Assembly (NCBI RefSeq): GCF_009764645.1
Contig: NZ_RWIM01000193.1
Location: forward strand, 1 to 53,669
Direction of reading: 5' to 3'
Origin: Pseudomonas sp. PB106
Lineage (GTDB): Bacteria > Pseudomonadota > Gammaproteobacteria > Pseudomonadales > Pseudomonadaceae
Length of the DNA stretch: 53,669 bases
Both the position numbers and the translations under genes were made by a program. Below the pieces are notes generated by a model. That model saw only the letters and a list, made by a program, of their open reading frames with translations. It did no database searches and was not told the DNA's origin. Below, one piece after another: positions 39,782-48,626 of this stretch (position 1 is its first letter; the number at the start of each line of letters is the position of its first letter).

Positions 39782-41527
39782 TCAGACAGCCGGCTGACTG
39801 TGCGGAAACAACAAGTCGACAAACCGCTCCGCCGTCGGCTGCGGCTCATGGTTGGCCAGGCCCGCACGTTCGTTGGCTTCGATAAACACGTATTCAGGCT
39901 GATCCGCCGCCGGCACCATCAAGTCCAGCCCGACCATCGGAATGTCCAGCGCCCGCGCCGCGCGCACCGCCGCATCGACCAGGGTCGGGTGCAGAATCGC
40001 CGTGACATCCTCCAGCGTGCCGCCGGTGTGCAGATTCGCCGTACGCCGCACAAACAGATGTTCACCCGCCGGCAAAATGCTGCTGTAGTCATAACCGGCT
40101 GCATGCAAGGTGCGCTGGGTTTCGTGATCGAGTGGAATCTTGCTTTCGCCGCTGGTGGCCGCTTGCCGACGTCGGCTCTGCGCCTCGATCAGCGCGCCGA
40201 TGGAATGATAACCGTCGCCGACCACTTCCGCCGGCTTGCGAATTGCCGCCGCGACCACTTCAAAACCGATCACCAGAATCCGCAGATCGAGGCCTTCGTG
40301 GAAGCTCTCCAACAGCACGCGGCTGTCGAATGACTTCGCCGATTCGATCGCTTGCTGCACCTCTTCGATGCTCTGCAGATCCACTGCAACACCCTGGCCT
40401 TGTTCACCGTCGAGCGGCTTGACCACCACCCGTTGGTGCTCATCAAGGAAGGCCAGATTGTCGTCGGCGTTACCCGACAGTTGCTGCGACGGCAGATTCA
40501 ACCCGGCCGCTTTCAACACCTTGTGCGTCAGGCTTTTGTCCTGACATAGGCTCATGCTGATCGCGCTGGTCAGATCGCTCAGGGATTCGCGGCAACGCAC
40601 GCGGCGTCCGCCATAGCTGAGGGTGAACAGCCCGGCATCGGCATCATCGACCTGCACATCGATACCGCGCCGATGGGCTTCTTCAACGATGATCCGCGCA
40701 TACGGATTGAACTGCGCCTCTGGCCCCGGGCCGAGAAACAACGGCTGATTGATACCGTTTTTGCGCTTGATGGCGAAGGTCGACAGGTTACGAAAGCCGA
40801 GCTTGGCGTAGAGACTTTTCGCCTGACGGTTGTCATGCAATACCGACAGATCCAGATAGCTCAAACCGCGACTCATGAAATGTTCGACCAAGTGCCGCAC
40901 CAACACTTCACCAACGCCCGGACGCGAACACTGCGGATCCACCGCCAGACACCACAGGCTGCTGCCGTTTTCCGGATCATTGAACGCTTTTTGATGATTC
41001 AGGCCCATGACGCTGCCGATCACCGCGCCGCTGTCCTCGTCCTCGGCCAGCCAATACACCGGGCCGCCCTGATGATGCGGGGTCAGCAGCGTGGCATCGA
41101 TCGGCAACATGCCGCGTGCCGAATACAGCTGATTGATCGCCTGCCAGTCCGCCTCGCTCTGCGCGCGACGGATGCGGAAGCCGCGAAACACGCGGGTGGC
41201 CTGACGGTAGTCGCTGAACCACAGACGCAAGGTGTCGGACGGGTCGAGAAATAACTGTGTCGGTTCCAGTCCGAGAATCTGCTGCGGCGCCGCGACGTAC
41301 AGGGCGATATCGCGTTCGCCCGGCTGTTCATTGAGCAGCTCGCGGGCCAGCGATGCCGGGTCGGGAAAGGTGTGGCCGATCAGCAATCGGCCCCAGCCGC
41401 AATGCAGCGCAATCGGCTCGGCGGCCAGCGTGCTGCCGTCTTCGGCCAGACGCGCCTGCAAGCGTTCATAAGACGGTGTCTGCCCGCGAATCAAACGCTG
41501 GTTGATGGCCGTGGCGTGGGGTTTCAT
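39782..41527 (-). CDS. ngg: N-acetylglutaminylglutamine synthetase (GNAT plus ATP-grasp)
   Basis: A 581-residue bifunctional enzyme. The N-terminal half contains a GNAT domain (about 118-260; LAVDPQCSRPGVGEVLVRHL is the acetyl-CoA loop). The C-terminal half is an ATP-grasp ligase (about 320-575; HQRVVVKPLDGEQGQGVAVD, YVFIEANERAGL). It acetylates glutamine and joins it to a second glutamine; the amidotransferase upstream makes the amide. Product: N-acetylglutaminylglutamine amide, an osmoprotectant of pseudomonads and rhizobia. Starts three bases after the asnO stop, so co-transcribed. Confidence 0.93.
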   Translation of the reverse strand: MKPHATAINQRLIRGQTPSYERLQARLAEDGSTLAAEPIALHCGWGRLLIGHTFPDPASLARELLNEQPGERDIALYVAAPQQILGLEPTQLFLDPSDTLRLWFSDYRQATRVFRGFRIRRAQSEADWQAINQLYSARGMLPIDATLLTPHHQGGPVYWLAEDEDSGAVIGSVMGLNHQKAFNDPENGSSLWCLAVDPQCSRPGVGEVLVRHLVEHFMSRGLSYLDLSVLHDNRQAKSLYAKLGFRNLSTFAIKRKNGINQPLFLGPGPEAQFNPYARIIVEEAHRRGIDVQVDDADAGLFTLSYGGRRVRCRESLSDLTSAISMSLCQDKSLTHKVLKAAGLNLPSQQLSGNADDNLAFLDEHQRVVVKPLDGEQGQGVAVDLQSIEEVQQAIESAKSFDSRVLLESFHEGLDLRILVIGFEVVAAAIRKPAEVVGDGYHSIGALIEAQSRRRQAATSGESKIPLDHETQRTLHAAGYDYSSILPAGEHLFVRRTANLHTGGTLEDVTAILHPTLVDAAVRAARALDIPMVGLDLMVPAADQPEYVFIEANERAGLANHEPQPTAERFVDLLFPHSQPAV

Positions 41528-41530
41528 CGA

Positions 41531-43303
41531 TCAGATTCCTTGTTCACTGAGCCACAGGTTCAGGGCCGCCAGTTGCCACAGTTTCGAACCGCGCAACGGC
41601 GTCAGTTGGCCTTGCGGGTCGGTCAGCAATTTGTCGAGCATGGCCGGGTTGAACAGGCCGCGATCCTGACTCGGATCAAGCAGCAGTTCGCGCACCCAGT
41701 TCAGTGTATCGCCCTGCAAATGCTTGAGACCGGGCACTGGGAAGTAGCCTTTTTTGCGGTCGATCACTTCACTAGGAATGACTCGGCGCGCAGCTTCTTT
41801 CAACACTTGCTTACCGCCGTCGGGCAGCTTGAATTTGCCCGGTACTCGGGCTGACAGTTCCACCAGTCGATAGTCGAGAAACGGCGTGCGCGCTTCCAGG
41901 CCCCAAGCCATGGTCATGTTGTCGACACGTTTGACCGGGTCATCGACCAGCATCACCGTACTGTCCAGACGCAGGGCTTTGTCCACTGCAGCGTCGGCGC
42001 CGGGTTGTGCGAAATGTTCTTTCACGAAGTCGCCGGCAGCGTCATTCGCGGTCAGCCACTTCGGCTGCACGGTGGCGGCGTAGTCGTCGTAGCTGCGGTC
42101 GAAAAACGCGGTGCGATAGGCAGCATATGGATCGGCTGCGCCATCGACCTGTGGATACCAGTGATAACCGGCGAACAACTCGTCCGCGCCTTGGCCGCTC
42201 TGCACCACTTTGCAGTGCTTGGCGACTTCGCGGGAAAGCAAATAGAAAGCGATGCAGTCGTGGCTGACCATCGGTTCGCTCATCGCACGGAACGCGGCGG
42301 GCAGTTGCTCGATGATCTCTTTCTCGTCGATGCGCAATTGATGGTGCTGGGTGCCGTAGTGTTTGGCGATCAGATCGGAATACTGAAACTCGTCACCGCG
42401 CTCACCGCCGGCATCCTGGAAACCGATGGAAAAGGTCGAGAGGTTTTCCACGCCGACTTCACGCAACAGACCAACCAGCATGCTCGAATCGACACCGCCG
42501 GACAGCAGCACGCCGACATCCACGGCCGCACGTTGACGGATCGCCACCGCTTCGCGGGTGCTGTCGAGGACGCGGTCGACCCAGTCTTCCAGGTTCAGGT
42601 TTTTCTCGTCTTCGCGTGGGCCGTAAGGCAGCGTCCACCAGGTTTTCTGCTCGGTGGTGCCATCGGCTTCAACGCGCATCCAGGTCGCTGGCGGCAGCTT
42701 TTCGATGCCCGCCAGCAGGGTGCGCGGTGCTGGGACCACAGCGTGGAAATTCAGGTAATGATTGAGCGCCACCGGATCGAGGATCGGGTTGATGTCGCCA
42801 CCCTTGAGCAGCGCTGGCAGGGCCGAGGCGAAACGCAAACGCTGGCCGGTACGCGACAGGTACAACGGCTTCACACCGAGACGGTCACGGGCAATAAACA
42901 GACGCTTGGCATCGCGCTCCCAAATGGCAAACGCAAACATGCCGTTGAGCTTAGGCAGCAGCGCCTCGCCCCAGGCGTGGTAGCCCTTGAGCACTACTTC
43001 GGTGTCGCCACCGGAATAGAAGGCGTAGCCCAGCGCTTCTAGCTCAGCGCGCAATTCCGGGAAGTTGTAGATCGCGCCGTTGAAGGCCAGTGACAGGCCG
43101 AGCTGGCTGTCGATCATCGGCTGCGCCGAGCCGTCCGACAGGTCCATGATTTTCAGGCGACGATGACCCAGGGCAATCGGCCCTTGGGCATGGAAGCCCC
43201 ACGCGTCAGGGCCGCGAGGAGCCAGGTGATGGGTGATTCGCTCGATGGCTGCAAGGTCTGCAGGTTGTTGATCAAAACGTAACTCGCCAGCTAATCCGCA
43301 CAT
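41531..43303 (-). CDS. asnO: NAGGN amidotransferase (asparagine synthase-like)
   Basis: A 590-residue AsnB-like enzyme. MCGLAGELRF places Cys2 as the glutaminase nucleophile, and VLLSGGVDSSMLVGLL is the ATP-pyrophosphatase loop near residue 268. It makes the C-terminal amide of NAGGN using glutamine as amide donor. ATG 43303 is fixed by the need for Cys2; a longer start would block it. First gene of the asnO-ngg-peptidase unit. Confidence 0.93.
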   Translation of the reverse strand: MCGLAGELRFDQQPADLAAIERITHHLAPRGPDAWGFHAQGPIALGHRRLKIMDLSDGSAQPMIDSQLGLSLAFNGAIYNFPELRAELEALGYAFYSGGDTEVVLKGYHAWGEALLPKLNGMFAFAIWERDAKRLFIARDRLGVKPLYLSRTGQRLRFASALPALLKGGDINPILDPVALNHYLNFHAVVPAPRTLLAGIEKLPPATWMRVEADGTTEQKTWWTLPYGPREDEKNLNLEDWVDRVLDSTREAVAIRQRAAVDVGVLLSGGVDSSMLVGLLREVGVENLSTFSIGFQDAGGERGDEFQYSDLIAKHYGTQHHQLRIDEKEIIEQLPAAFRAMSEPMVSHDCIAFYLLSREVAKHCKVVQSGQGADELFAGYHWYPQVDGAADPYAAYRTAFFDRSYDDYAATVQPKWLTANDAAGDFVKEHFAQPGADAAVDKALRLDSTVMLVDDPVKRVDNMTMAWGLEARTPFLDYRLVELSARVPGKFKLPDGGKQVLKEAARRVIPSEVIDRKKGYFPVPGLKHLQGDTLNWVRELLLDPSQDRGLFNPAMLDKLLTDPQGQLTPLRGSKLWQLAALNLWLSEQGI

Positions 43304-43598
43304 AAAGTCCTTACCGGTTTTTCCGTTGGGGAGGGGCAAATGGCACCGCGCCAGAAGGGCGGGTACTCAGAAACTGACCCGCCTCGATCAGCGGAGTTTT
43401 AGAACGATAAGTTATAAGCGAGGTTGTCAGACCGGCGGGCCATAGCGCAAACGGATCAGGCTTGTGCGGTATCCGGGTATCGCAAATATGCGAATTACTG
43501 TTGGAAACAGGCGGTCACCCTGCAGAATTTCGCGTTTTTAATGAGCCTCGTAAATCGCTAGGGTGAAGGCTTGATCCAGCAATAAAGGAATATTGCCG
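43304..43598. promoter_or_regulatory. Divergent promoter region, asnO and NEL-protein genes
   Basis: This 295-base gap contains TCGCA-AATA-TGCGA (43480-43493) as the clearest inverted repeat. No strong -35/-10 pair is certain for either gene. An AAAGGAA ribosome-binding site (43584) serves the NEL gene. Confidence 0.4.
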
Positions 43599-46500
43599 AT
43601 GACCACCACCGCAACGAACCCCCCGGCATCGACGCCCACCGCGACCCCCGCAGCAGCCCCGGCAGAAACGCCCGTTACGCCGCCCACGCCGCAGCAGGTG
43701 CTGACCAGCTTGCTCGAGGCCACGGGCGATCTCGACACCGCCGAAACCCTGCAAAAAGCGCTGCCACCCTGGTCGCTCAACGCTTCTGCGAAAACCCTGG
43801 GAGCTTTGGATAAGACCGCGCGCGATCTGCAAGCCAGTCGCAGCAAAGTCGAAGCCGATCTAAGCAAATTGCGACCCTTGAAGGTCTTTTGCAGCAATGC
43901 TTTGAATACTGCGCTGGTCGAGCAATGGGAGGACATCGAATTCGATGTCGAGCTGGATAGCCTTGAGCTTCCGGGCACTGACTGTGGTTGTGGTCCGGAA
44001 GAAAAAACCGGCGGCAACCCGACATTGGTTGCCCTGGGCCAAGCGGCCGACACCACCACTCAGACGGGCGCTGGTGCGGCTAAGACCGGGATTGTCAGCC
44101 TTGAGAAAGCCACTGGGCCGGCCATGTCGGCCCCCACAACGGCGCCTGTTGCTACACCGAAATCGAACATCCCCTTGGCCACTCAGTCTTTGCTCAACGC
44201 GGCGATGCAGAACTTTACCGCCAATGAAGAGAAGGCCGATGGCTTTCCGCAAGGCAGCGTGGTGAAAATCGCCAGCGGCGCCGAGGAGGTCGACGACCTG
44301 ACGCCTCACGTTTTCGCCCGTCTGTGCCGCAAGCTCGATCTGGGCAAACAGTATCAAACCCATTTCGAGCAAGTCGTCGGATTGCGCGACGACAAAGGCA
44401 AGACCGTGATCAACAGCGGCATAAGTCAGAACATCGCGGCGATGAAAAAGCTGCTGCTGCAACTGGACGTGCAACTGGCTCGGGCCCGATCCGATATCAG
44501 CCCGTCCCGAAGCGAGCTGTTGCAGCGACTGATAGACGCCAATGGCGTGGCCGGCCCGACCACTCTGCACGTCCATAACCTGCCGCTGATCATGCAGGGC
44601 ATCGAGATTCACGGGGCCTGCATTTGGGGCGTGGTGGTGTTTTCGGTGAACTCGATCGAGACCCATGCCAACGAGTGGTGCCTGGTTTACATGCCTGGCG
44701 AGCCCAAACGGCCGCTGTACGAATACCCCAGTTTCAACGCTTTCAAAGAATATTTGACGCTCAAGCTGAACGTAAAAAGCTACAAGGATTATTTCGCCCA
44801 TTGCCTGGACGAAGACAACAAGGTCGACTTCTACAAGACATTCGCGAGCAAGCGCAATCTGGGCACGATCAGGCAGTTGCCGATCAGCGTGCCGTTGTTC
44901 GATTTCATGGTGCAAAGCCACGTCGGCAAGTTGCAGATCGACGCGCGTTCGCTCGTCGTGCCGACGGCGGATGTCGATCAGGAGCAACGCAAGAAACGTC
45001 TGCTCAATTACATCGAGGTGGGCGTCACCGTCGCTTCGCTTGCCGGTTTTTTCGTACCGGGACTTGGCCAGTTGATAATGGGCGTGGCCATCGGGCAGTT
45101 GCTCGGCGAGATCTACGAAGGTGTCGAGGATTGGCGCCACGGTGATCGGCAGGAAGCCTTGCACCATCTTTTAAGCGTGGTGGAAAGCGTCGCGATGATG
45201 GCCGCGATGGCCGCCGGACAGAAAGCCGTCACCGCGCTGGTGAAGCAAACCGTGCGTGCGCATCCGGAGTTCTTTGGCCAGTTCACAAGCATTCTCAACA
45301 GCGCCGGACAACCGCGATTGTGGAAACCGCAACTCGGCGCTTACGCGCAGTCGCTCCCTGCGGATGCCATCGGCGCGGCCAACACCAGCGGCTTCTATCA
45401 AGCCCAAGGCAAGTCGTTCGGGCGCATAGGTCATCTGGTCTACGGCGGTGTGCGCATTCCGGGGACGAAGATTTGGCGCCTTGAACATCCCACTCGCAAA
45501 ACAGCCTATTCGCCGCCGCTTGAACAGCATATTGACGGTGGGTGGCGTCATCCTGGCGAAAGTGCTCGCGGCTGGGCCGGCTCCGCCTACGCCTTGAAGC
45601 GTATCGACCCTGGCCTGGCCGACATGGAAGAGCTGCGTCTGGACATGGCGCGCAGGCTCACTCAAACCTCGCACAGAACGCTTTTTCACAGCTTCGATGA
45701 AAACGAGGCGTTGTCACCGCGATTGCGCGACATGATCGAGCGCTTCGGGATCGAAAACCGCCTGAACGCCTTTATCGAGCAGATGGAACAGGGCGAGGCA
45801 CAGAGCAGCCGCTATGTGCAGGAACAAGTGTTGGCCCTGCCAAAATTGAAAAACTGGCCGACGGATCACTACATCAAGGTCGTCGGCAGTGATGCGCAAA
45901 CGCTCGCTACTTACCCCAACACCTTGGTTGAAGATGAATCGCTCAGCATCACAGTTACCCAGAAACAGCTGGACGAAGGCCATTTGCTGGACACGGTGAT
46001 CAACCGGCTGGATCAGAAAGACGTGGATGCGCTGCTGGAAGGCCGCTACGCAAATGGCGAAAGCGACCAGTTGGCGAAAAAAATCGGGGCGACGGTGAAG
46101 GCGGATCGTCAGCCATTTTTCGAGCAGTTGTATCGCGTCTACGACCATAGCGACGCCGAGGAGGTAGTGAAACTGCGCAAGGCGCATCCTGAACTTCCCT
46201 CGCGTGTGGCGCAGGCGTTGCTCGATCAGGCGCCGAGCGTTGAACGTGCAAGCTTGCGCAGTACCGGCCGGGTGCCATTGGCCCTGGCGCAGAAGAGTCG
46301 CGAAGCCGTGGGGATTTTACGTCTTGATCGTGCGCTGAGCGGGTTGTACCTGACGACTCTGAACAGTGTTGACAGCGAAAAACTGGCCATTCAGCTGCTG
46401 GCGCGCTTAGACGGCTGGGGAGCCGATTGGCGCCTGCAATTACACCAGGGTGCGCTCAAGGGCACGCTGCTGGCGAGCGTCGGAAAGCCAACGGCGCTGG

Positions 46501-48620
46501 CGGCCAATACGTTCAAACTGGTCAAGCTGAAAACCGGCTACGAAGCCTTTAACGGTGACGGCATCTCCCTCGGGCGTGTGCCTGCCGGCCCCGAGGCTCT
46601 CTATGAAGGGATTCTCAAGACGTTGCCGCCTGCCAAGCAGCGCAAATTGGGTTTTGACGAGCCGCAGTTCGATGACGGTGCACGACTGCGCGGCAAATTG
46701 CTGGATGTCGCCCTCGATGAGCGTGCGCAGGATGCCGGCCTGGACGCCACAGGACAATATACCCCCGAGGTCGCTGAACCCGCCTGTGTCCAGGCCGACC
46801 CGCCAATGTTGTCGTCGAAACACTCCAAGTCGCTGCTGTACAAGGTGCGTAGACTTTTTCCGTTATTTACCGAAGTGCAGGCCGACGAATTTCTCAACAC
46901 CGTGGGCAATGATGCGATGGCCCGGGAAAAGCACGTGCGCAAATTGCGCCACGACCTGGAGCGTCTGGGCGAAACCCTGGAGTTCTGGCGCGAAAGTGAT
47001 CCCTCAAGCTCGGTTGCAGTGGTGGGGCGCGAGCTGGCGAAAAATCGTCAGACCGTGGCCAACCAGATCGAGGACAGCTTTCGTCGGCGAATTTTGCTGC
47101 CCGATGCGCAGGGCCGGCCTGTGTGTGGGCTGAAGCTCGATGGCATGCGCGTGGCTGATCTGCCGGTACTGCCGGCAGACATCAACTTTGATCACATCAA
47201 ACTGGTTTCGCTGAAAAACATGCAGCTGGATAACACGGTGGGCAGTTTTCTCGGCTCATTCCCACAAATCGAATCCCTGGAGCTGGATAATAATCAGCTC
47301 AGCGAACTGCCCCCAGTGATCACGCGGTTATCAAAACTTGAGCGGCTGTGCCTGCCGGACAACCAGATCAAACTGACCGAAGCGTCCTTGAAGGAGCTCG
47401 CCGATCTTCGCTCGTTGCAGACGTTGAATCTGAACGGCAATCCGTTGGGCGCTACCCCGGACGTGAAGAAAATGCTGGATCTGCGTTACCTGTCCTTGCG
47501 CAGCACGGGTCTCACCGAGTTGCCGGTGGGCTTGTCGCGTCTGCCGAATCTGGATCGGGTGGACTTGCGCAATAACGTGATCAAGGACCTGCCCGCGTGG
47601 TTGTTCGAGATGCCCAAGCGCTTCACTGAAACCCTCAATCTGCGGCACAACGAGTTGTTGAAAGCCAGCGCTGACTTGTTGAAAGCCTATCGGGATCGAA
47701 TCGGTATCGGCATGGGCTATCTGGAAGATGATCTGGCGCGTCTCGACGAACAAAAGGCGCGCTCGATCTGGTTCCCGGAGGAGGCTGGCGAGCAGTGGTC
47801 CAAACGCGAGCCGCTGTGGAGCGCGCTCAAGGACGATAAATCCGCCGAGGGGCTGTTTCACTTGCTGGCAGAGCTGGGCAATACCGCCGAAAGCAACAAA
47901 GTTCGCGAAGACATGACGCAGCGGGTGTGGCGGGTATTAAGCGCAGCAGAGGCCAAAACCGCATTGCGCGAACAGTTACTGGATCTGGCCGCCAACCCGA
48001 TCAACTGCACGGATTCGGCCGCGTCCAACTTCAGCCATCTGGAAGTGGCGGTGCAAGTCGACAGTGTCGTTGCGCAGGCTGCCGACGCAAAAGCTCCCAC
48101 CGCGACGTTGCTCAAACTGGGTCGCGGTCTGTTTCGGCTGGAACAGCTGGAGCAGATTGCCCGCGATCATGTCAGTCGAAACCTGAGTGTCGATCCGCTG
48201 GAGGTCAGTCTGGCTTTCCGCACCGGGCTGGCGGATCACTATGACTTGCCCGGCCAACCGCGCCATATGCGTTACGCGTCTTTGAGCGGTGTGAAAGCGT
48301 CGGACCTGGAGGCGGCCAAAACTCGGGTCGACGCGGCGGAGATGTCCTCGAAGTGGATGGACTTCATCGTGCGCCAGCCGTTTTGGCGTGATTACCTCAG
48401 GCGCACGCAGTCAGCGAAATTCACCGATATCGACGAAATCAATGGCGAGAAAATCCAGGCCTTGTTCGACAAGGCCGACATCCTCACCAGTGCCGAGTAC
48501 CTCAGGCAACTCGACACGGTCATGGTGGCGAAAGACAGGGCTGAAATGGTCGCGTTCAAAGCCTTTACCAGTGAAGCATTGAAAGCCATCGACCAAGGCG
48601 TCTGCTCGGTGCCTGATTGA
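43599..48620 (+). CDS. Large LRR protein with NEL-type E3 ubiquitin ligase domain
   Basis: A 1673-residue protein. An N-terminal Pro/Thr/Ala-rich tail is followed by a long toxin-like (DUF6543-type) region with hydrophobic stretches near residues 467-505 and 521-546. Leucine-rich repeats follow at about 1197-1364 (IESLELDNNQLSELP, LQTLNLNGNPL, LDRVDLRNNVIKDLP), then a C-terminal NEL domain. The catalytic CxD is present as C1470-T-D1472 in PINCTDSAAS. IpaH/SspH effectors use that Cys to ubiquitinate host proteins. No type III signal or chaperone gene is adjacent. ATG 43599 fits AAAGGA; TTG 43593 does not. Confidence 0.87.
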   Translation: MTTTATNPPASTPTATPAAAPAETPVTPPTPQQVLTSLLEATGDLDTAETLQKALPPWSLNASAKTLGALDKTARDLQASRSKVEADLSKLRPLKVFCSNALNTALVEQWEDIEFDVELDSLELPGTDCGCGPEEKTGGNPTLVALGQAADTTTQTGAGAAKTGIVSLEKATGPAMSAPTTAPVATPKSNIPLATQSLLNAAMQNFTANEEKADGFPQGSVVKIASGAEEVDDLTPHVFARLCRKLDLGKQYQTHFEQVVGLRDDKGKTVINSGISQNIAAMKKLLLQLDVQLARARSDISPSRSELLQRLIDANGVAGPTTLHVHNLPLIMQGIEIHGACIWGVVVFSVNSIETHANEWCLVYMPGEPKRPLYEYPSFNAFKEYLTLKLNVKSYKDYFAHCLDEDNKVDFYKTFASKRNLGTIRQLPISVPLFDFMVQSHVGKLQIDARSLVVPTADVDQEQRKKRLLNYIEVGVTVASLAGFFVPGLGQLIMGVAIGQLLGEIYEGVEDWRHGDRQEALHHLLSVVESVAMMAAMAAGQKAVTALVKQTVRAHPEFFGQFTSILNSAGQPRLWKPQLGAYAQSLPADAIGAANTSGFYQAQGKSFGRIGHLVYGGVRIPGTKIWRLEHPTRKTAYSPPLEQHIDGGWRHPGESARGWAGSAYALKRIDPGLADMEELRLDMARRLTQTSHRTLFHSFDENEALSPRLRDMIERFGIENRLNAFIEQMEQGEAQSSRYVQEQVLALPKLKNWPTDHYIKVVGSDAQTLATYPNTLVEDESLSITVTQKQLDEGHLLDTVINRLDQKDVDALLEGRYANGESDQLAKKIGATVKADRQPFFEQLYRVYDHSDAEEVVKLRKAHPELPSRVAQALLDQAPSVERASLRSTGRVPLALAQKSREAVGILRLDRALSGLYLTTLNSVDSEKLAIQLLARLDGWGADWRLQLHQGALKGTLLASVGKPTALAANTFKLVKLKTGYEAFNGDGISLGRVPAGPEALYEGILKTLPPAKQRKLGFDEPQFDDGARLRGKLLDVALDERAQDAGLDATGQYTPEVAEPACVQADPPMLSSKHSKSLLYKVRRLFPLFTEVQADEFLNTVGNDAMAREKHVRKLRHDLERLGETLEFWRESDPSSSVAVVGRELAKNRQTVANQIEDSFRRRILLPDAQGRPVCGLKLDGMRVADLPVLPADINFDHIKLVSLKNMQLDNTVGSFLGSFPQIESLELDNNQLSELPPVITRLSKLERLCLPDNQIKLTEASLKELADLRSLQTLNLNGNPLGATPDVKKMLDLRYLSLRSTGLTELPVGLSRLPNLDRVDLRNNVIKDLPAWLFEMPKRFTETLNLRHNELLKASADLLKAYRDRIGIGMGYLEDDLARLDEQKARSIWFPEEAGEQWSKREPLWSALKDDKSAEGLFHLLAELGNTAESNKVREDMTQRVWRVLSAAEAKTALREQLLDLAANPINCTDSAASNFSHLEVAVQVDSVVAQAADAKAPTATLLKLGRGLFRLEQLEQIARDHVSRNLSVDPLEVSLAFRTGLADHYDLPGQPRHMRYASLSGVKASDLEAAKTRVDAAEMSSKWMDFIVRQPFWRDYLRRTQSAKFTDIDEINGEKIQALFDKADILTSAEYLRQLDTVMVAKDRAEMVAFKAFTSEALKAIDQGVCSVPD

Positions 48621-48626
48621 GAACGG

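Noticed and set aside
43599..48620. Frameshifted or degenerate toxin pseudogene
   Set aside because: The frame is open for 1673 codons with intact LRR and catalytic Cys, and codon use is like the neighbours.
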